Assembly: GCA_023228225.1 (NCBI GenBank)
Contig: JALOBO010000010.1
Span: 1-48,437 of the forward strand
Reading direction: 5' to 3'
DNA from: Clostridia bacterium
Lineage (GTDB): Bacteria > Bacillota > Clostridia > Christensenellales > UBA1242
DNA: 48,437 bases
Shown: piece after piece, positions 18,963 through 28,535 of the stretch
Position numbering within the stretch: the first letter of the stretch is position 1
How the letters are laid out: the number at the start of each line of letters is the position of its first letter
Made by a program: the position numbers and the translations under genes
The notes under the pieces: model-generated
What the model was told of the DNA's origin: nothing
Databases searched by the model: none
The model's input: only the letters and a program-made list of their open reading frames with translations

Positions 18963-19156
18963 AATTAATGATGATTTGTACTAATTAAGCATTATTATAG
19001 AATTTTTTAGAATATATTATATTTAGCACAAAAAACGCTATTAACATAATTAAAAAAGTATTACAAAAAATTACTAAAATATTATAGTCAAAAAATAAAC
19101 GATAAAGATTTTATAACAATTAAAGAATTATTATTGGTTTTAATAATAACATAAAC
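18963..19156. other. AT-rich gap between spoIIE and tRNA-Val
   Basis: Very AT-rich, with no ORF, RNA gene or strong hairpin that I can see, apart from the candidate spoIIE promoter at its lower edge and the tRNA terminator at its upper edge. Confidence 0.6.
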
Positions 19157-19184
19157 AAAAGCAGTCAATGAATTGACTGCTTTA
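19157..19184 (-). terminator. Terminator of the tRNA-Val gene
   Basis: Perfect 8-bp stem GCAGTCAA / TTGACTGC with loop TGAA, flanked by AAAA on the minus-strand 3' side (read as TTTT), five bases downstream of the tRNA CCA end. Confidence 0.75.
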
Positions 19185-19188
19185 TTTT

Positions 19189-19264
19189 TGGTGGGAGCAG
19201 AAGGGCTCGAACCATCGACCGCCTGCTTGTAAGGCAGATGCTCTACCAACTGAGCTATACTCCC
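19189..19264 (-). tRNA. tRNA-Val (anticodon TAC)
   Basis: A 76-nt cloverleaf with encoded CCA. Acceptor GGGAGTA pairs with TGCTCCC; D-stem GCTC/GAGC; anticodon stem TCTGC/GCAGG with loop CTTACAA, giving TAC. The T-stem GATGG/CCTTC carries one T-T mismatch in the middle. It reads GUA and probably other GUN codons by wobble. Confidence 0.93.
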
Positions 19265-19284
19265 ACATTTCTGTCAGCGTGTGT

Positions 19285-19313
19285 ATTTTATCATAACTAT
19301 AATTAAAATGCAA
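19285..19313 (-). promoter_or_regulatory. Promoter of tRNA-Val
   Basis: Minus strand TTGCAT (19313-19308), 17-bp spacer, TAAAAT (19290-19285), with TGA directly before the -10 (extended -10). It ends 20 bases before the tRNA 5' end. Confidence 0.65.
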
Positions 19314-19386
19314 GCGGTTTTTTAAAAAAGTTATTTGTTTTAATAAATTTTCAATAAATGATTATAGAATAAACAACACTTCTCGT

Positions 19387-21369
19387 TTATCTATCATTCT
19401 GGTTTGATTTATCTGTTTCTATTTCGGAGTACATCGTACCGCAATGTTTGCCCATATTGTTTAACTGATTAACTATATTACTATTGTTTTCAGTTTCATA
19501 TTCTACATATAGCATTTGCTTGCCTTGATTTATAACCGCATCTAAGGTAAATTCTTGATTATCAAGCATTATTTTAGTACGCTTTTTTATAATGCATTTA
19601 CTAACATATAGTCCCGCGGACAAAAAATCTTGTATTAAATCTTGCTCATTGCTATAAATTTTATTAAAATCGCCTTCTTTAATTAATAAATTAATCGGCC
19701 TATTAATTTTGCCATCGCTTCGGGTTTTTATATGACCTTTATGTAACATACTAGAAAGCTCATAGGTTTTTCCGCCATCGTTACTTAAACATCTTACTCT
19801 TAAAATATTATCATTATTGGCGTTTTCATTATTTAAGGAATCAAAGTATAAATCCTTTTGAAATTGCATTGATACAATTTTGCAACCAGAAAATATGCTG
19901 CCTAATAATTTTTTGTTTTCTATTTTAATTTTGCTTTGTTCTGTGTGCGACTGTCCTTTTCTTAATTCGTTAAATGTCATATTGTTTTGAAGTACAAAAT
20001 CCGCATTAACTTTTGTTGGTTTAACTGTACTACAATAACCGGGCACTACATATTTTAAATAATTTTTAACTGTAAAACAGTTATCAGCTGTTGTCCTTAA
20101 AGCATCTCGAATTACACGCCTTAAAAATAATGTCTTATCGTTGCATTCTACAAAGTTTTTTATTATATTATCTTTTGGTAAACTATCAGTAAGTAAAGGG
20201 TTTAAAGCATATAAACCTTCGACTATAATAACATCAAAATCTTTGCCCTTAATAATATTTGAGTAGTCTGTTTTGTTTTCGCTTACAATCATAGAATAGC
20301 TATGTTTATAAATATCGCCACCATTTAAAAGTGTGGTAATATTATTTGCTAAATATGGCAGATCATAAACACTTGGCTCATCAAAATTTATCCTTGAAAA
20401 CTCATCTTTTAATCCATTTAAAAAGACTTGCATTTCTATGGGACTAATAAGGTCCTTGCATTTTTCTTTAATAATTTGAAGATTATTTTCAGAAAATTTT
20501 TCTGTAAAATCGGAATCTGTAATAACAGTTTTTATAATACCAATTATTTCTTTAACATTTGCTAATTTGTTTTCAAAACAATTTTCATTTACTTTATTTG
20601 TTATAATACCCGATATGCCTTTTCCGTAATCATCTGTAGATAAAGTATATGATTTAATATTATTCTGTAATAATATTTCTTTTAGTGCTTTACATGCAAA
20701 GCTTTTGCCAGAAGAAGATGCACCCGCAACCAATATTACTGCTTTTTGTCCATTTTGCAGCAATTCTTCTATCCGGTCTAAATTTGCATAACACCAAGTT
20801 TCAATATCATTGACATTAGTTGCATCTTCATTTTCCTTTATTAAACTTTTCATATTTTTATTTTTATATTTGCTATCACTTGTTACATCTTCACATTCAA
20901 TTAAAAATGCACATTCTAGTTTAGCTTTTACATCGGCAATATCTTTTGCGGTAATATCGTTATTAAACTCTACTTCAGCAAGTACAAGTGGCTGTATAGT
21001 ATTTAAAAATTTATCAATTTCCACCAAATATTTATCTACTTTTACCACATAACGCTTTTTGATAATGGTAAATAACATTGCCCCAGTTAATAATGCTTTT
21101 GCGTAATTACTAGGGATCTGTTTTTCATATTCATCTCTTGTTAATGTGCCATTAGATTTTAAAGTTACTGTATATTTAACTTGCCCAAGCTTAACGATTT
21201 TTCTTACTCTTGCTTCTTTAATTTCTTCAAAATTAATACCTTTAAAAATCGTCGATAAAATATCTTGTTTTTTATTAAAATCAAAATATGTCTGTATAAT
21301 ACAAACAGAATCGCCTTTTACTATTGGCATATCGCTTAATTTAAACTTAAGTTCTATTTCTTTTTTCAT
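19387..21369 (-). CDS. CYTH - uridine-kinase-like P-loop - CYTH fusion protein
   Basis: A 660-residue three-part protein. Residues 1-175 form a CYTH/triphosphate-tunnel domain: start MKKEIELKF (ExExK), ARVRKI, YTVTLKS, RDEYEKQI, KKRYVV, YLVEIDKF and LAEVEF. Residues about 205-460 look like uridine kinase/phosphoribulokinase, with Walker A GASSSGKS (near 216), FDEPSVYDLP, VIIVEGLYAL and FLRRVIRDALRT. Residues about 490-645 look like a second, more diverged CYTH: LRVRCLSND, then IIKKRTKIMLDNQEFTLDAV and LYVEYETE, parallel to IIKKRYVVKVDKYLVEIDKF and LVLAEVEF in the first. Plant TTM1/TTM2 join a uridine-kinase-like domain to one CYTH and hydrolyse pyrophosphate. A phosphohydrolase or a nucleotide/polyphosphate-sensing role is therefore plausible; the substrate is unknown. 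Divergent from a LysR gene with overlapping promoters. Confidence 0.75.
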   Translation of the reverse strand: MKKEIELKFKLSDMPIVKGDSVCIIQTYFDFNKKQDILSTIFKGINFEEIKEARVRKIVKLGQVKYTVTLKSNGTLTRDEYEKQIPSNYAKALLTGAMLFTIIKKRYVVKVDKYLVEIDKFLNTIQPLVLAEVEFNNDITAKDIADVKAKLECAFLIECEDVTSDSKYKNKNMKSLIKENEDATNVNDIETWCYANLDRIEELLQNGQKAVILVAGASSSGKSFACKALKEILLQNNIKSYTLSTDDYGKGISGIITNKVNENCFENKLANVKEIIGIIKTVITDSDFTEKFSENNLQIIKEKCKDLISPIEMQVFLNGLKDEFSRINFDEPSVYDLPYLANNITTLLNGGDIYKHSYSMIVSENKTDYSNIIKGKDFDVIIVEGLYALNPLLTDSLPKDNIIKNFVECNDKTLFLRRVIRDALRTTADNCFTVKNYLKYVVPGYCSTVKPTKVNADFVLQNNMTFNELRKGQSHTEQSKIKIENKKLLGSIFSGCKIVSMQFQKDLYFDSLNNENANNDNILRVRCLSNDGGKTYELSSMLHKGHIKTRSDGKINRPINLLIKEGDFNKIYSNEQDLIQDFLSAGLYVSKCIIKKRTKIMLDNQEFTLDAVINQGKQMLYVEYETENNSNIVNQLNNMGKHCGTMYSEIETDKSNQNDR

Positions 21370-21388
21370 ATTGTCTTCCTTTTGTTTA

Positions 21389-21417
21389 TTGCATTATATC
21401 ATAAATTATGTTACAAT
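21389..21417 (+). promoter_or_regulatory. Promoter of the lysR gene, overlapping the divergent promoter
   Basis: TTGCAT (21389-21394), 17-bp spacer, TACAAT (21412-21417). The predicted start is about 25 bases before the ATG at 21450, which has GAGGTG upstream. Confidence 0.65.
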
Positions 21418-21421
21418 TCAA
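21393..21421 (-). promoter_or_regulatory. Promoter of the CYTH-kinase-CYTH gene, overlapping the lysR promoter
   Basis: Minus strand TTGAAT (21421-21416), 17-bp spacer, perfect TATAAT (21398-21393). Its -10 overlaps the lysR -35 and its -35 overlaps the lysR -10, so the two promoters cannot easily be used at once. Confidence 0.65.
21400..21410. promoter_or_regulatory. Palindrome CATAAATTATG, candidate LysR operator
   Basis: An 11-bp perfect palindrome in the spacer shared by both divergent promoters, where a LysR-type regulator would act on both. The classic T-N11-A form is not exact, so this is a candidate only. Confidence 0.35.
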
Positions 21422-21449
21422 TTAGAACTTTTATATATGAGGTGTAACT

Positions 21450-22358
21450 ATGAATTATAATGATTTTGATTTAAACCTAGTAAAAATATTCACAGCGGTA
21501 GCAGAAAGCGGAACAATTTCGGCAACCAGTAAAAAATTATACATATCACAACCCGCCATTACAAACTCAATAAAAAAACTAGAAAGCTACTTAAATGGCT
21601 CGCTATTTGTTAGAACTCCTCGTGGAATGAAATTAACCCCCGAGGGCGAACAGTTTTACAATTTTTGTAAAGTTTCGCTTGATAAATTATCACAAGGGTT
21701 TTCGGTTTTTGCAGAATATGCAGATTTAAAACAGGGCGAAATTAAAATAGGTTCAAGCTCTACACTTATAAGGCATATGCTAATACCATTTTTGGCAACT
21801 TTCGGCGAAAAATATCCAAACGTAAAAATTACAATTACCGATGGCATAAGTGGCGACTTAGAAAAATACTTATTAAAAAGCGAAGTTGATCTTGCAATTA
21901 TGAGTACACCCATTAACACGCCTGAGCTTTTTGATTCAGCAAAAATTACAAGCACAACAGACTGCTTTATTGCAGGTAATAAATATATCGAGTTAAAAAA
22001 CAAAGTACTTGATAAAAATGAACTAAAAAACTATCCGTTGGTACTACAAAAACGCCCATCAAACAATCGAGACTTTTTCGAACAAATGTGTGCAAAAAAC
22101 GATTTATTTTTAGATGCCAAATTTGAAACATCAAGTTTTTGGCTAATAAATGATTTTGTTGCTCAAGGCATGGGAATTGGTTATACAATAAAAGATATTA
22201 TTAAAAAAGATATTGATAGTGGTAGGATTTTTGAAGTCAAAACAAACTTTGAAATTGCCTCCCGTGAAATTGTAGTATTAACATTAAAAGGTGGAGTAAA
22301 CAGTTTTGCTTGTAACATATTTATAGAAGAACTTCAAAAATATTTTAAATCACTTTAA
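21450..22358 (+). CDS. LysR-family transcriptional regulator
   Basis: A 302-residue regulator of normal length. The N-terminal winged helix-turn-helix (residues about 7-65) shows FTAVAESGTISATSKKLYISQPAITNSIKKLESYL and then FVRTPRGMKLTPEG. Residues about 92-300 form the effector-binding domain, starting GEIKIGSSSTLIRHMLIPFL. The effector is unknown. By the usual LysR rule it should control itself and the divergent CYTH-kinase-CYTH gene, whose promoter overlaps its own. GAGGTG lies just upstream of the ATG. Confidence 0.92.
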   Translation: MNYNDFDLNLVKIFTAVAESGTISATSKKLYISQPAITNSIKKLESYLNGSLFVRTPRGMKLTPEGEQFYNFCKVSLDKLSQGFSVFAEYADLKQGEIKIGSSSTLIRHMLIPFLATFGEKYPNVKITITDGISGDLEKYLLKSEVDLAIMSTPINTPELFDSAKITSTTDCFIAGNKYIELKNKVLDKNELKNYPLVLQKRPSNNRDFFEQMCAKNDLFLDAKFETSSFWLINDFVAQGMGIGYTIKDIIKKDIDSGRIFEVKTNFEIASREIVVLTLKGGVNSFACNIFIEELQKYFKSL

Positions 22359-22376
22359 AATTAAATTAAATTAAAT

Positions 22377-22404
22377 AAAAAACTTGCATGTTTGCAAGTT
22401 TTTT
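22377..22404. terminator. Bidirectional terminator between lysR and dnaB
   Basis: Stem AACTTGCA / TGCAAGTT (loop TGTT) extended by AAAA and TTTT to 12 bp, between the convergent stops at 22358 (+) and 22424 (-). Confidence 0.85.
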
Positions 22405-22423
22405 ATTTTTATAGTATTAAAAA

Positions 22424-23950
22424 TTATTCGGCATCATCAAAAATATCTAAAATGTCGCTATTTTCAGAAAAATCTTGCTGAGGAACTTGCTCACTTTCCG
22501 GCGGAACTTCATACTCGCTAACATCTTTTTTTAGACTACCCGTGTCATCGGGTTTTTTATAAGCGGGTTTACCAATAGCACTATCTAATGACTGGGAATT
22601 ACTATCTCTATCAAAATTTTTGAAGGAAACAATTTCTTCAACCCATTTTAGTTTTATTGTACCGGTAGCGCCATTACGATGTTTAGCAATAATTATTTCA
22701 GCAATATTTTTTTCGGCATCAGATACCATTTCGCCACCATCTTGTTCGGGTCTATAAATAAACATTACGATATCGGCATCTTGTTCTATTGCGCCAGATT
22801 CTCTTAAATCACTTAGTATAGGACGAGGAGGCTTACGAGTTTCTACAGCACGCGATAATTGTGAAAGGACTATTACGGGTACATCTAGTTCACGGGCTAA
22901 AATTTTGAGCGAACGCGATATTTCACTTATTTCTTGCTGTCTATTTTCGGTTTTTTTAACACCTAAACTCATAAGTTGAATATAATCTATCATAATAAGA
23001 TCCAGCCCATGTTGGCGTTGTAATCTACGGCATTTGCTTATAATATCCATAGGTGTATTTAACGAAGAATCATCAACAAATATTTGCGCTCCTGCTAATT
23101 TTTTGTTTGCGCCCCAAAGTGCTTTCCATTCATCAATAGAAAGTTCTCCACTAAGTGCTTTGCTCATACTAACATAGCCTATACTACATAGTGCACGCTG
23201 TGCAATCTGAGTTCGTGGCATTTCAAGTGAAAAAACCGCACATTTTGCATTTTTATGTATGGCAGCATAATTTACAATATTCATACCAAGCGAACTCTTA
23301 CCAACGCCAGGACGAGCAGCAATAAATATAAGATCACTTTTTTGTAAACCGTTTGTAATTTTGTCAAGTGCATAAAAACCTGTATTTAGTCCTTTTAGCG
23401 AATCAGGGTCTTTTGCTATGGCATCAAACTTATTAAGAACTTCTTCAAGCGATTCTTTTAGCGGAGTCAAGTCAGAAGAATCCAAAGTTTTGGCAATATC
23501 AAAAATACTTTTTTCAGCAAAAGCAAGTACTTGATTTTTGTCCTCATTTTCATATGCTTTTTCAATTATTTTTTGAGATGCATTTATCAATTTGCGTAAA
23601 ACAGAAGTGCGCTGAACAATTTCTAAATGGTGCTTATAGTTTGCAGAACTAGGCACAATATTAGTAAGTGTTATAAGATAATCAATTCCGCCTATTTCAC
23701 CCATTATATTTTCTTTTTCAATTGCATCGATAACAGTAATAAAATCAATAGGCACATTTGATAAATATAATGTTTGCATTACCCCAAAAATTTTAGAATG
23801 TGCCTCGCTATAAAAATCGTTTTCTTTTAATGCGGATACAATACTGACTGCCGCTTCCGGATCAATAAAGGCTGAGCCTAAAACCGCCTGTTCTGCCTCT
23901 AAACTATGGGGCATCATTTTTGCAATCAAACCTGTTTTTTTATCTGCCAT
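22424..23950 (-). CDS. dnaB: Replicative DNA helicase DnaB
   Basis: A 508-residue hexameric helicase that unwinds DNA at the fork. The N-terminal primase-interaction domain starts PHSLEAEQAVLGSAFIDPEA. The RecA-like domain carries Walker A AARPGVGKSSLGMN (near residue 205), Walker B LIMIDYIQLMS, and the SQLSRAVETR, SDLRESGAIEQDADIVMFIYR and KHRNGATG motifs. The last 60 residues are an acidic, proline-rich tail somewhat longer than usual. No intein is present. AAAGGA precedes the start. typA lies 86 bases upstream on the same strand. Confidence 0.96.
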   Translation of the reverse strand: MADKKTGLIAKMMPHSLEAEQAVLGSAFIDPEAAVSIVSALKENDFYSEAHSKIFGVMQTLYLSNVPIDFITVIDAIEKENIMGEIGGIDYLITLTNIVPSSANYKHHLEIVQRTSVLRKLINASQKIIEKAYENEDKNQVLAFAEKSIFDIAKTLDSSDLTPLKESLEEVLNKFDAIAKDPDSLKGLNTGFYALDKITNGLQKSDLIFIAARPGVGKSSLGMNIVNYAAIHKNAKCAVFSLEMPRTQIAQRALCSIGYVSMSKALSGELSIDEWKALWGANKKLAGAQIFVDDSSLNTPMDIISKCRRLQRQHGLDLIMIDYIQLMSLGVKKTENRQQEISEISRSLKILARELDVPVIVLSQLSRAVETRKPPRPILSDLRESGAIEQDADIVMFIYRPEQDGGEMVSDAEKNIAEIIIAKHRNGATGTIKLKWVEEIVSFKNFDRDSNSQSLDSAIGKPAYKKPDDTGSLKKDVSEYEVPPESEQVPQQDFSENSDILDIFDDAE

Positions 23951-24036
23951 TATATTATTTTCCTTTGCGCTATTTTTAAATTACATATCTGATTATATTA
24001 AAATATAAGCATTATGTCAAATACAAAAAAACCTTT

Positions 24037-25863
24037 TTAGTCTATTTGTATTTTGTTAGCCGCTTTATATCTTAATGTATTATCAAGTATTTTTTTCCTT
24101 ATTCTTAAATTTTTTGGAGTAACTTCTAAATATTCATCATCTGCAATAAATTCAAGACATTCTTCTAGGCTCATTTCTACTGGCGGGGTAAGTCTTAACG
24201 AATCATCGCTTGCGGAAGAACGCATATTAGAAAGCGCTTTTTTCTTACAAACATTTACAACTAAATCTTCGCCCTTGGGATTTCCACCAACAACCATACC
24301 CATATAAACAGGCACGCCGGCTTTAATAAATAAGTTACCGCGCTCTTGTGCGTTATACATGCCATATACAACAGAGTCGCCGGCTTCAAAAGCAACTAAC
24401 GAACCACTATGCCTACGGTCAATATCGCCTTTATACGGTTCAAAACCATAGTGAATAGAATTCATAACCCCTTCACCTTTGGTATCGGTTAAAAATTTAC
24501 TTTTATAACCAAACAATCCGCGTGAGGGAACTTTAAATTCCATTCTCATTCTGCTACCAATTGGAGTTAAATGAAGCAATTCGCCCTTTCTAGATCCCAT
24601 TTCTTGAATAACAGTACCTACTGAATCTTCTGGGACATCAACAACTAGTCGGTCAATAGGTTCATTTTTAACTCCATCAATAAGTTTATATAATACTTTT
24701 GGCTGGCTGACTTGAAATTCATAGCCATCTCTACGCATATTTTCAATTAAAATTGAAAGGTGCATCTCGCCACGCCCACAAACACGAAACGCTTCGGTGC
24801 TTGATGTTTCATAAACTTTTAACGATAAATCTTTAATTGCCTCTCTTTCAAGTCTTTCTTTTAGATGTCTACTTGTTACGTATCTCCCTTCTGTACCAGC
24901 AAAAGGGCTGTCGTTAACCAAAAATGTCATTTCTACTGATGGCTCAGAAATTTTTACAAAGGCTAATGCTTCGGGAGTATTAATATCACAAAGAGTATCG
25001 CCTATTCCAACAGTGGGTGCTCCTGCAACGCATACAATATCACCGGCAACTGCTTCAACTACTTGCTCTTTTTTTAAGCCATCAAATTGATAAATTGCAG
25101 TTACCTTAGATTTAACGACTGGGTGGTCGTTAAAGAAATCTACAATAACAATATTTTGTCCCACTTTTACTATACCGCGTTCAATTTTACCTATTGCCAT
25201 TTTGCCAACATAATCACTATGCTCAGTTGATGAAACTAACATTTGAAGAGACTTGTCCTGATCTCCGTGTGGAGCAGAAATGTGCTTTATAATAGTTTCA
25301 AAAAGTGGTTGTAAAGAAACGCCTTTTTCCTTCATACTATATGAGGCAATACCCTGTCTGGCTGAACAATAAATAATAGGACTATCAATTTGCTCATCTG
25401 TGGCATTAAGCGAAATTAATAATTCTAGCACTTCATCGGCAACTTCGGCACAACGAGCATCAGTACGATCAATTTTGTTAATTACTACTATTACTTTTAA
25501 ATTCAATTCAAGTGCTTTTTCTAGCACAAAACGAGTTTGTGGCATTGGACCTTCGTAAGCATCTACAACTAAAAGAACACCGTCTGCCATTTTTAGCACG
25601 CGTTCTACTTCTCCACCAAAGTCGGCATGTCCCGGCGTATCTATTACATTAATTTTGTAATCTTTATATTTTAATGCAGCATTTTTTGCAAGTATAGTAA
25701 TACCACGCTCGCGCTCAATAGCATTGGAATCCATTACTCTGTCCATAACTACTTGATTATCTCTAAATACTCCACCTTGTTTAAGCATTTCGTTAACAAG
25801 TGAAGTTTTGCCATGATCAACGTGTGCAATTATTGCTATATTTCTAATTTTTTGATTTTCCAT
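24037..25863 (-). CDS. typA: Ribosome-associated GTPase TypA/BipA
   Basis: A 608-residue translational GTPase related to EF-G, involved in ribosome assembly and stress or low-temperature growth. G1 [10 protein letters not shown] is at residues about 12-21; switch [15 protein letters not shown]4 [10 protein letters not shown] and G5 CSARQG follow. Domains II, III and V continue to the BipA-specific C-terminal part ([22 protein letters not shown]). Start: the ATG at 25863 has AAGGAG seven bases upstream; an in-frame upstream ATG at 25884 adds seven residues and lacks such a site. Confidence 0.96.
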   Translation of the reverse strand: MENQKIRNIAIIAHVDHGKTSLVNEMLKQGGVFRDNQVVMDRVMDSNAIERERGITILAKNAALKYKDYKINVIDTPGHADFGGEVERVLKMADGVLLVVDAYEGPMPQTRFVLEKALELNLKVIVVINKIDRTDARCAEVADEVLELLISLNATDEQIDSPIIYCSARQGIASYSMKEKGVSLQPLFETIIKHISAPHGDQDKSLQMLVSSTEHSDYVGKMAIGKIERGIVKVGQNIVIVDFFNDHPVVKSKVTAIYQFDGLKKEQVVEAVAGDIVCVAGAPTVGIGDTLCDINTPEALAFVKISEPSVEMTFLVNDSPFAGTEGRYVTSRHLKERLEREAIKDLSLKVYETSSTEAFRVCGRGEMHLSILIENMRRDGYEFQVSQPKVLYKLIDGVKNEPIDRLVVDVPEDSVGTVIQEMGSRKGELLHLTPIGSRMRMEFKVPSRGLFGYKSKFLTDTKGEGVMNSIHYGFEPYKGDIDRRHSGSLVAFEAGDSVVYGMYNAQERGNLFIKAGVPVYMGMVVGGNPKGEDLVVNVCKKKALSNMRSSASDDSLRLTPPVEMSLEECLEFIADDEYLEVTPKNLRIRKKILDNTLRYKAANKIQID

Positions 25864-25927
25864 TATTATCTCCTTTGTACGCAAGGGAATTCGTTTAATT
25901 TGAAATCCATATCGCTAAGCAAATGGT

Positions 25928-25956
25928 ATTATACCACAACGCACTAATTTTGTCTA
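25928..25956 (-). promoter_or_regulatory. Promoter of typA
   Basis: Minus strand TAGACA (25956-25951), 17-bp spacer, TATAAT (25933-25928) with TG one base before the -10 (extended). The -10 lies inside the near-palindrome GGTATAATACC. The predicted leader is about 60 bases. Confidence 0.65.
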
Positions 25957-26051
25957 TTGTCAAATTTAAAGAATTTTTTTTAATGAGTAATAAAGCACTT
26001 TAATAAGCACTTTAAAATAATCCATTTTAAATAAAATATTTATTGTTGCTT

Positions 26052-26855
26052 TTACATTTTTGATATTGTATTAATGTTTTCACTATAAAAAAGCCGCAAT
26101 TTTTCTTTTTTAACATCAAAATGAATCCTGCCATACATATAAATCATAAATAATACAGTAAGTCCCAGTCCTAGTATATACCAACCGGTTGTATTTGCGG
26201 ATAAACTGTAAAAATGTATACTGAGTGTTAAATTATCTTGCGGTATATCCCAAGAATGCACATAAATACCTTGAAGATAATCATATGAAATGCTATCAGC
26301 ATCACTTTTTAATTTGGAACTGTATGTCGCGTATGAATAAGTGAAAGTAACATCATTAATTGTAAAATAATTTATAACTGGACTTTCTAAACCCGTAAAC
26401 AAAGTTTGATAATCAAAAGTATTTATCTTTGAAAACTCAGTAGTTCTTGTTTGTATTGTTTTTTTAGTAAAAAAATTTTTTTCAGTAGTATAATTATCGG
26501 CTCTTTGCTCGGGGTCAATATCGTAATAATCGTAATAAACCGATACTGATGAAAATTCCAGTTTAGCAGATACTAAAATATCGCCGGAGTAATTGGTTGC
26601 TCTTTCCACGGTTTTAATAAGCCCTGTCGCTTCCGGTAACATTAATAAATAACTACGCATTGCAACTTCTACATCTTCGGCAATATTTTCGGCGGTATAG
26701 CCATCTGACTCTATGCTATCACTATCTAATAAAACATTTAATTTCTGTAAAATTTCACCACTTGGAGTTTGCACAATAGCATACTCTATGTTTGCACAAC
26801 CTGCAAAAATAACGCTACAAATTATTATGAATAATAAAGAAAGTTTTTTTAACAT
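26052..26855 (-). CDS. Lipoprotein with a C-terminal membrane segment
   Basis: A 267-residue protein. It starts with a lipoprotein signal (LLFIIICSVIFAGC, lipobox FAGC, Cys near residue 19), followed by a beta-rich extracytoplasmic domain, a hydrophobic helix at about residues 225-243 (WYILGLGLTVLFMIYMYG) and a short basic tail. Lipidated N-terminus plus C-terminal helix is the layout of LppM/DUF3153-type proteins, but I cannot confirm the family. It lies 70 bases downstream of metG on the same strand and may share its transcript, although a palindrome follows metG. Confidence 0.65.
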   Translation of the reverse strand: MLKKLSLLFIIICSVIFAGCANIEYAIVQTPSGEILQKLNVLLDSDSIESDGYTAENIAEDVEVAMRSYLLMLPEATGLIKTVERATNYSGDILVSAKLEFSSVSVYYDYYDIDPEQRADNYTTEKNFFTKKTIQTRTTEFSKINTFDYQTLFTGLESPVINYFTINDVTFTYSYATYSSKLKSDADSISYDYLQGIYVHSWDIPQDNLTLSIHFYSLSANTTGWYILGLGLTVLFMIYMYGRIHFDVKKEKLRLFYSENINTISKM

Positions 26856-26925
26856 TATTTACTCTTTTATAATTATATTATTTTAATATATTAATTATGG
26901 TATAATCTTATTCCGTATATACGGT

Positions 26926-28524
26926 CTACTGTATTTTTGTAAATAATGGCATTACTTTAATTAAATCAATTCTACTTCTAATTTCGGTAAATTCCCATTT
27001 TGGCTTAGTAATGTTAAGATATTCCCTAATTTTTGCTGTTGCAATAGGCATGAACGGGTCAAATATAACGCCTAAGTTTGCAACAATAGTTGCACAAGTG
27101 AATATTGTATCATTGAATGCGTTAATATCCTCTTTTGCTTGTATCCAAGGCTTTTGTTCGTCGTAAAATCTATTTGCATAATCAACAAGTGCCATTGCTC
27201 TTGTAGCCGCTTCTCTTAAATCCAAGTGTTCAATTAATACAGCAATTTCTTTATAAGCCTTTTCTATTTCAGATTTTACATCTAAATTCATAGTACCATT
27301 AGGCAACTCGGTAATTCCTTTAAATTTTAGTGTCCTATTTACAAAGTTACCTAATTTGTTGTTTATTTCGTTATTATGCGTTGCCTTAAAATCTTCCATT
27401 GAAAAGTCGGTATCCTTTTTTTCTGGCCCGTTTTTTACAAGATAATATCTAAATGAATCCGTTCCAAAATCTTTTACAATATTTTTTGCAAGTATTCCAT
27501 TGCCCAAAGACTTTGACATTTTAACGCTGTTAAAGGTCATGAATTCACTGGATACAATATAATCCGGAAGATGATATTCTTCACCGGTCGCCATTAAAAT
27601 TACAGGAAAAATAATACTGTGAAAAGGAATATTATCTTTTCCGTGTACATAATAACTTATGATGTTAGCATCATTTTTACGCCAAAAATCGTGCCAATCG
27701 ATTCCTTTTTCGGCACAAATCTTTTTGCATGCCGTTAAATAACCCAGCACTGCTTCAATCCAAACATAAATACGCTTTTTTTCATAGCCCGCAACTGGTA
27801 CTTCAACACCCCAATCTAAATCTCTTGTTGCCGCCCTATCTATTAATCCTTGTTTTAAAAATTTACCAGTTTCATTTTGCGCATTGACCCGCCAGTTTGC
27901 TTTGCGGGCATTTACAAATTCAGTAATTTCCGATTGGAATTTACTCATTGCTAAGTACAAATTTTTGTTATTTTTTAATACAGATTGTTTACCACAAATA
28001 TGACATTTAGCATTTTCAATATCTTTTAAGGTAAAAATATATGAACATTTAGAGCAAGAATCTTCATCTAGTTTAACTTCCGTTTGACAAGAGGGGCAAA
28101 TAATGCTTAGTTCACGATCTGCCAAAAACTTTTCACATTGTTCACAATATGGTTGTGGCTCAGTTTTTTCGTAAATAAACCCTCGGTCATATATTTTTTT
28201 AAATATTCGTTTAACTTCTGTTTCGTGAAATTCATCATCGGTTTTTGTATATAAATCATAAGAAAAAGCAAGGTCTTTAAATGTTTGTGTAAATTCTGCA
28301 TGATATTTATTTGATATCTCACGGGGGTTAACTTTTTCTTCATGAGCACGCTCTGTAATAGGTGTACCATGGCAATCTGTCCCCGAAACATAGCAAACAT
28401 TGTCTCCATTTAAACGGTAATATCTTGCCAGCACATCGCCTGCCATTAACCCCGCTAAATGTCCTGCGTGTAATGAATTGTTTGCATATGGCCAAGCACC
28501 ACCTATAAATATATTTCTTTTCAT
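26926..28524 (-). CDS. metG: Methionyl-tRNA synthetase
   Basis: A 532-residue class I synthetase that charges tRNA-Met and tRNA-fMet. The HIGH-type motif is in PYANNSLHAGHLAG near residue 22, and KMSKSLGNG is near residue 325. The connective-peptide insertion has four CxxC-type pairs (CEQC, CPSC, CSKC, CHIC), meaning a two-knuckle zinc form. The C-terminal EMAP/tRNA-binding domain found in many relatives is absent. GAGGT lies just before the ATG. It starts 11 bases after the methyltransferase gene, clearly the same operon. The stop lies next to the palindrome CCGTATATACGG. Confidence 0.95.
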   Translation of the reverse strand: MKRNIFIGGAWPYANNSLHAGHLAGLMAGDVLARYYRLNGDNVCYVSGTDCHGTPITERAHEEKVNPREISNKYHAEFTQTFKDLAFSYDLYTKTDDEFHETEVKRIFKKIYDRGFIYEKTEPQPYCEQCEKFLADRELSIICPSCQTEVKLDEDSCSKCSYIFTLKDIENAKCHICGKQSVLKNNKNLYLAMSKFQSEITEFVNARKANWRVNAQNETGKFLKQGLIDRAATRDLDWGVEVPVAGYEKKRIYVWIEAVLGYLTACKKICAEKGIDWHDFWRKNDANIISYYVHGKDNIPFHSIIFPVILMATGEEYHLPDYIVSSEFMTFNSVKMSKSLGNGILAKNIVKDFGTDSFRYYLVKNGPEKKDTDFSMEDFKATHNNEINNKLGNFVNRTLKFKGITELPNGTMNLDVKSEIEKAYKEIAVLIEHLDLREAATRAMALVDYANRFYDEQKPWIQAKEDINAFNDTIFTCATIVANLGVIFDPFMPIATAKIREYLNITKPKWEFTEIRSRIDLIKVMPLFTKIQ

Positions 28525-28535
28525 AAGTTACCTCT

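Noticed and set aside
22424..23950. Intein in DnaB
   Set aside because: Helicase motifs follow at normal spacing and length is ordinary apart from the acidic tail.
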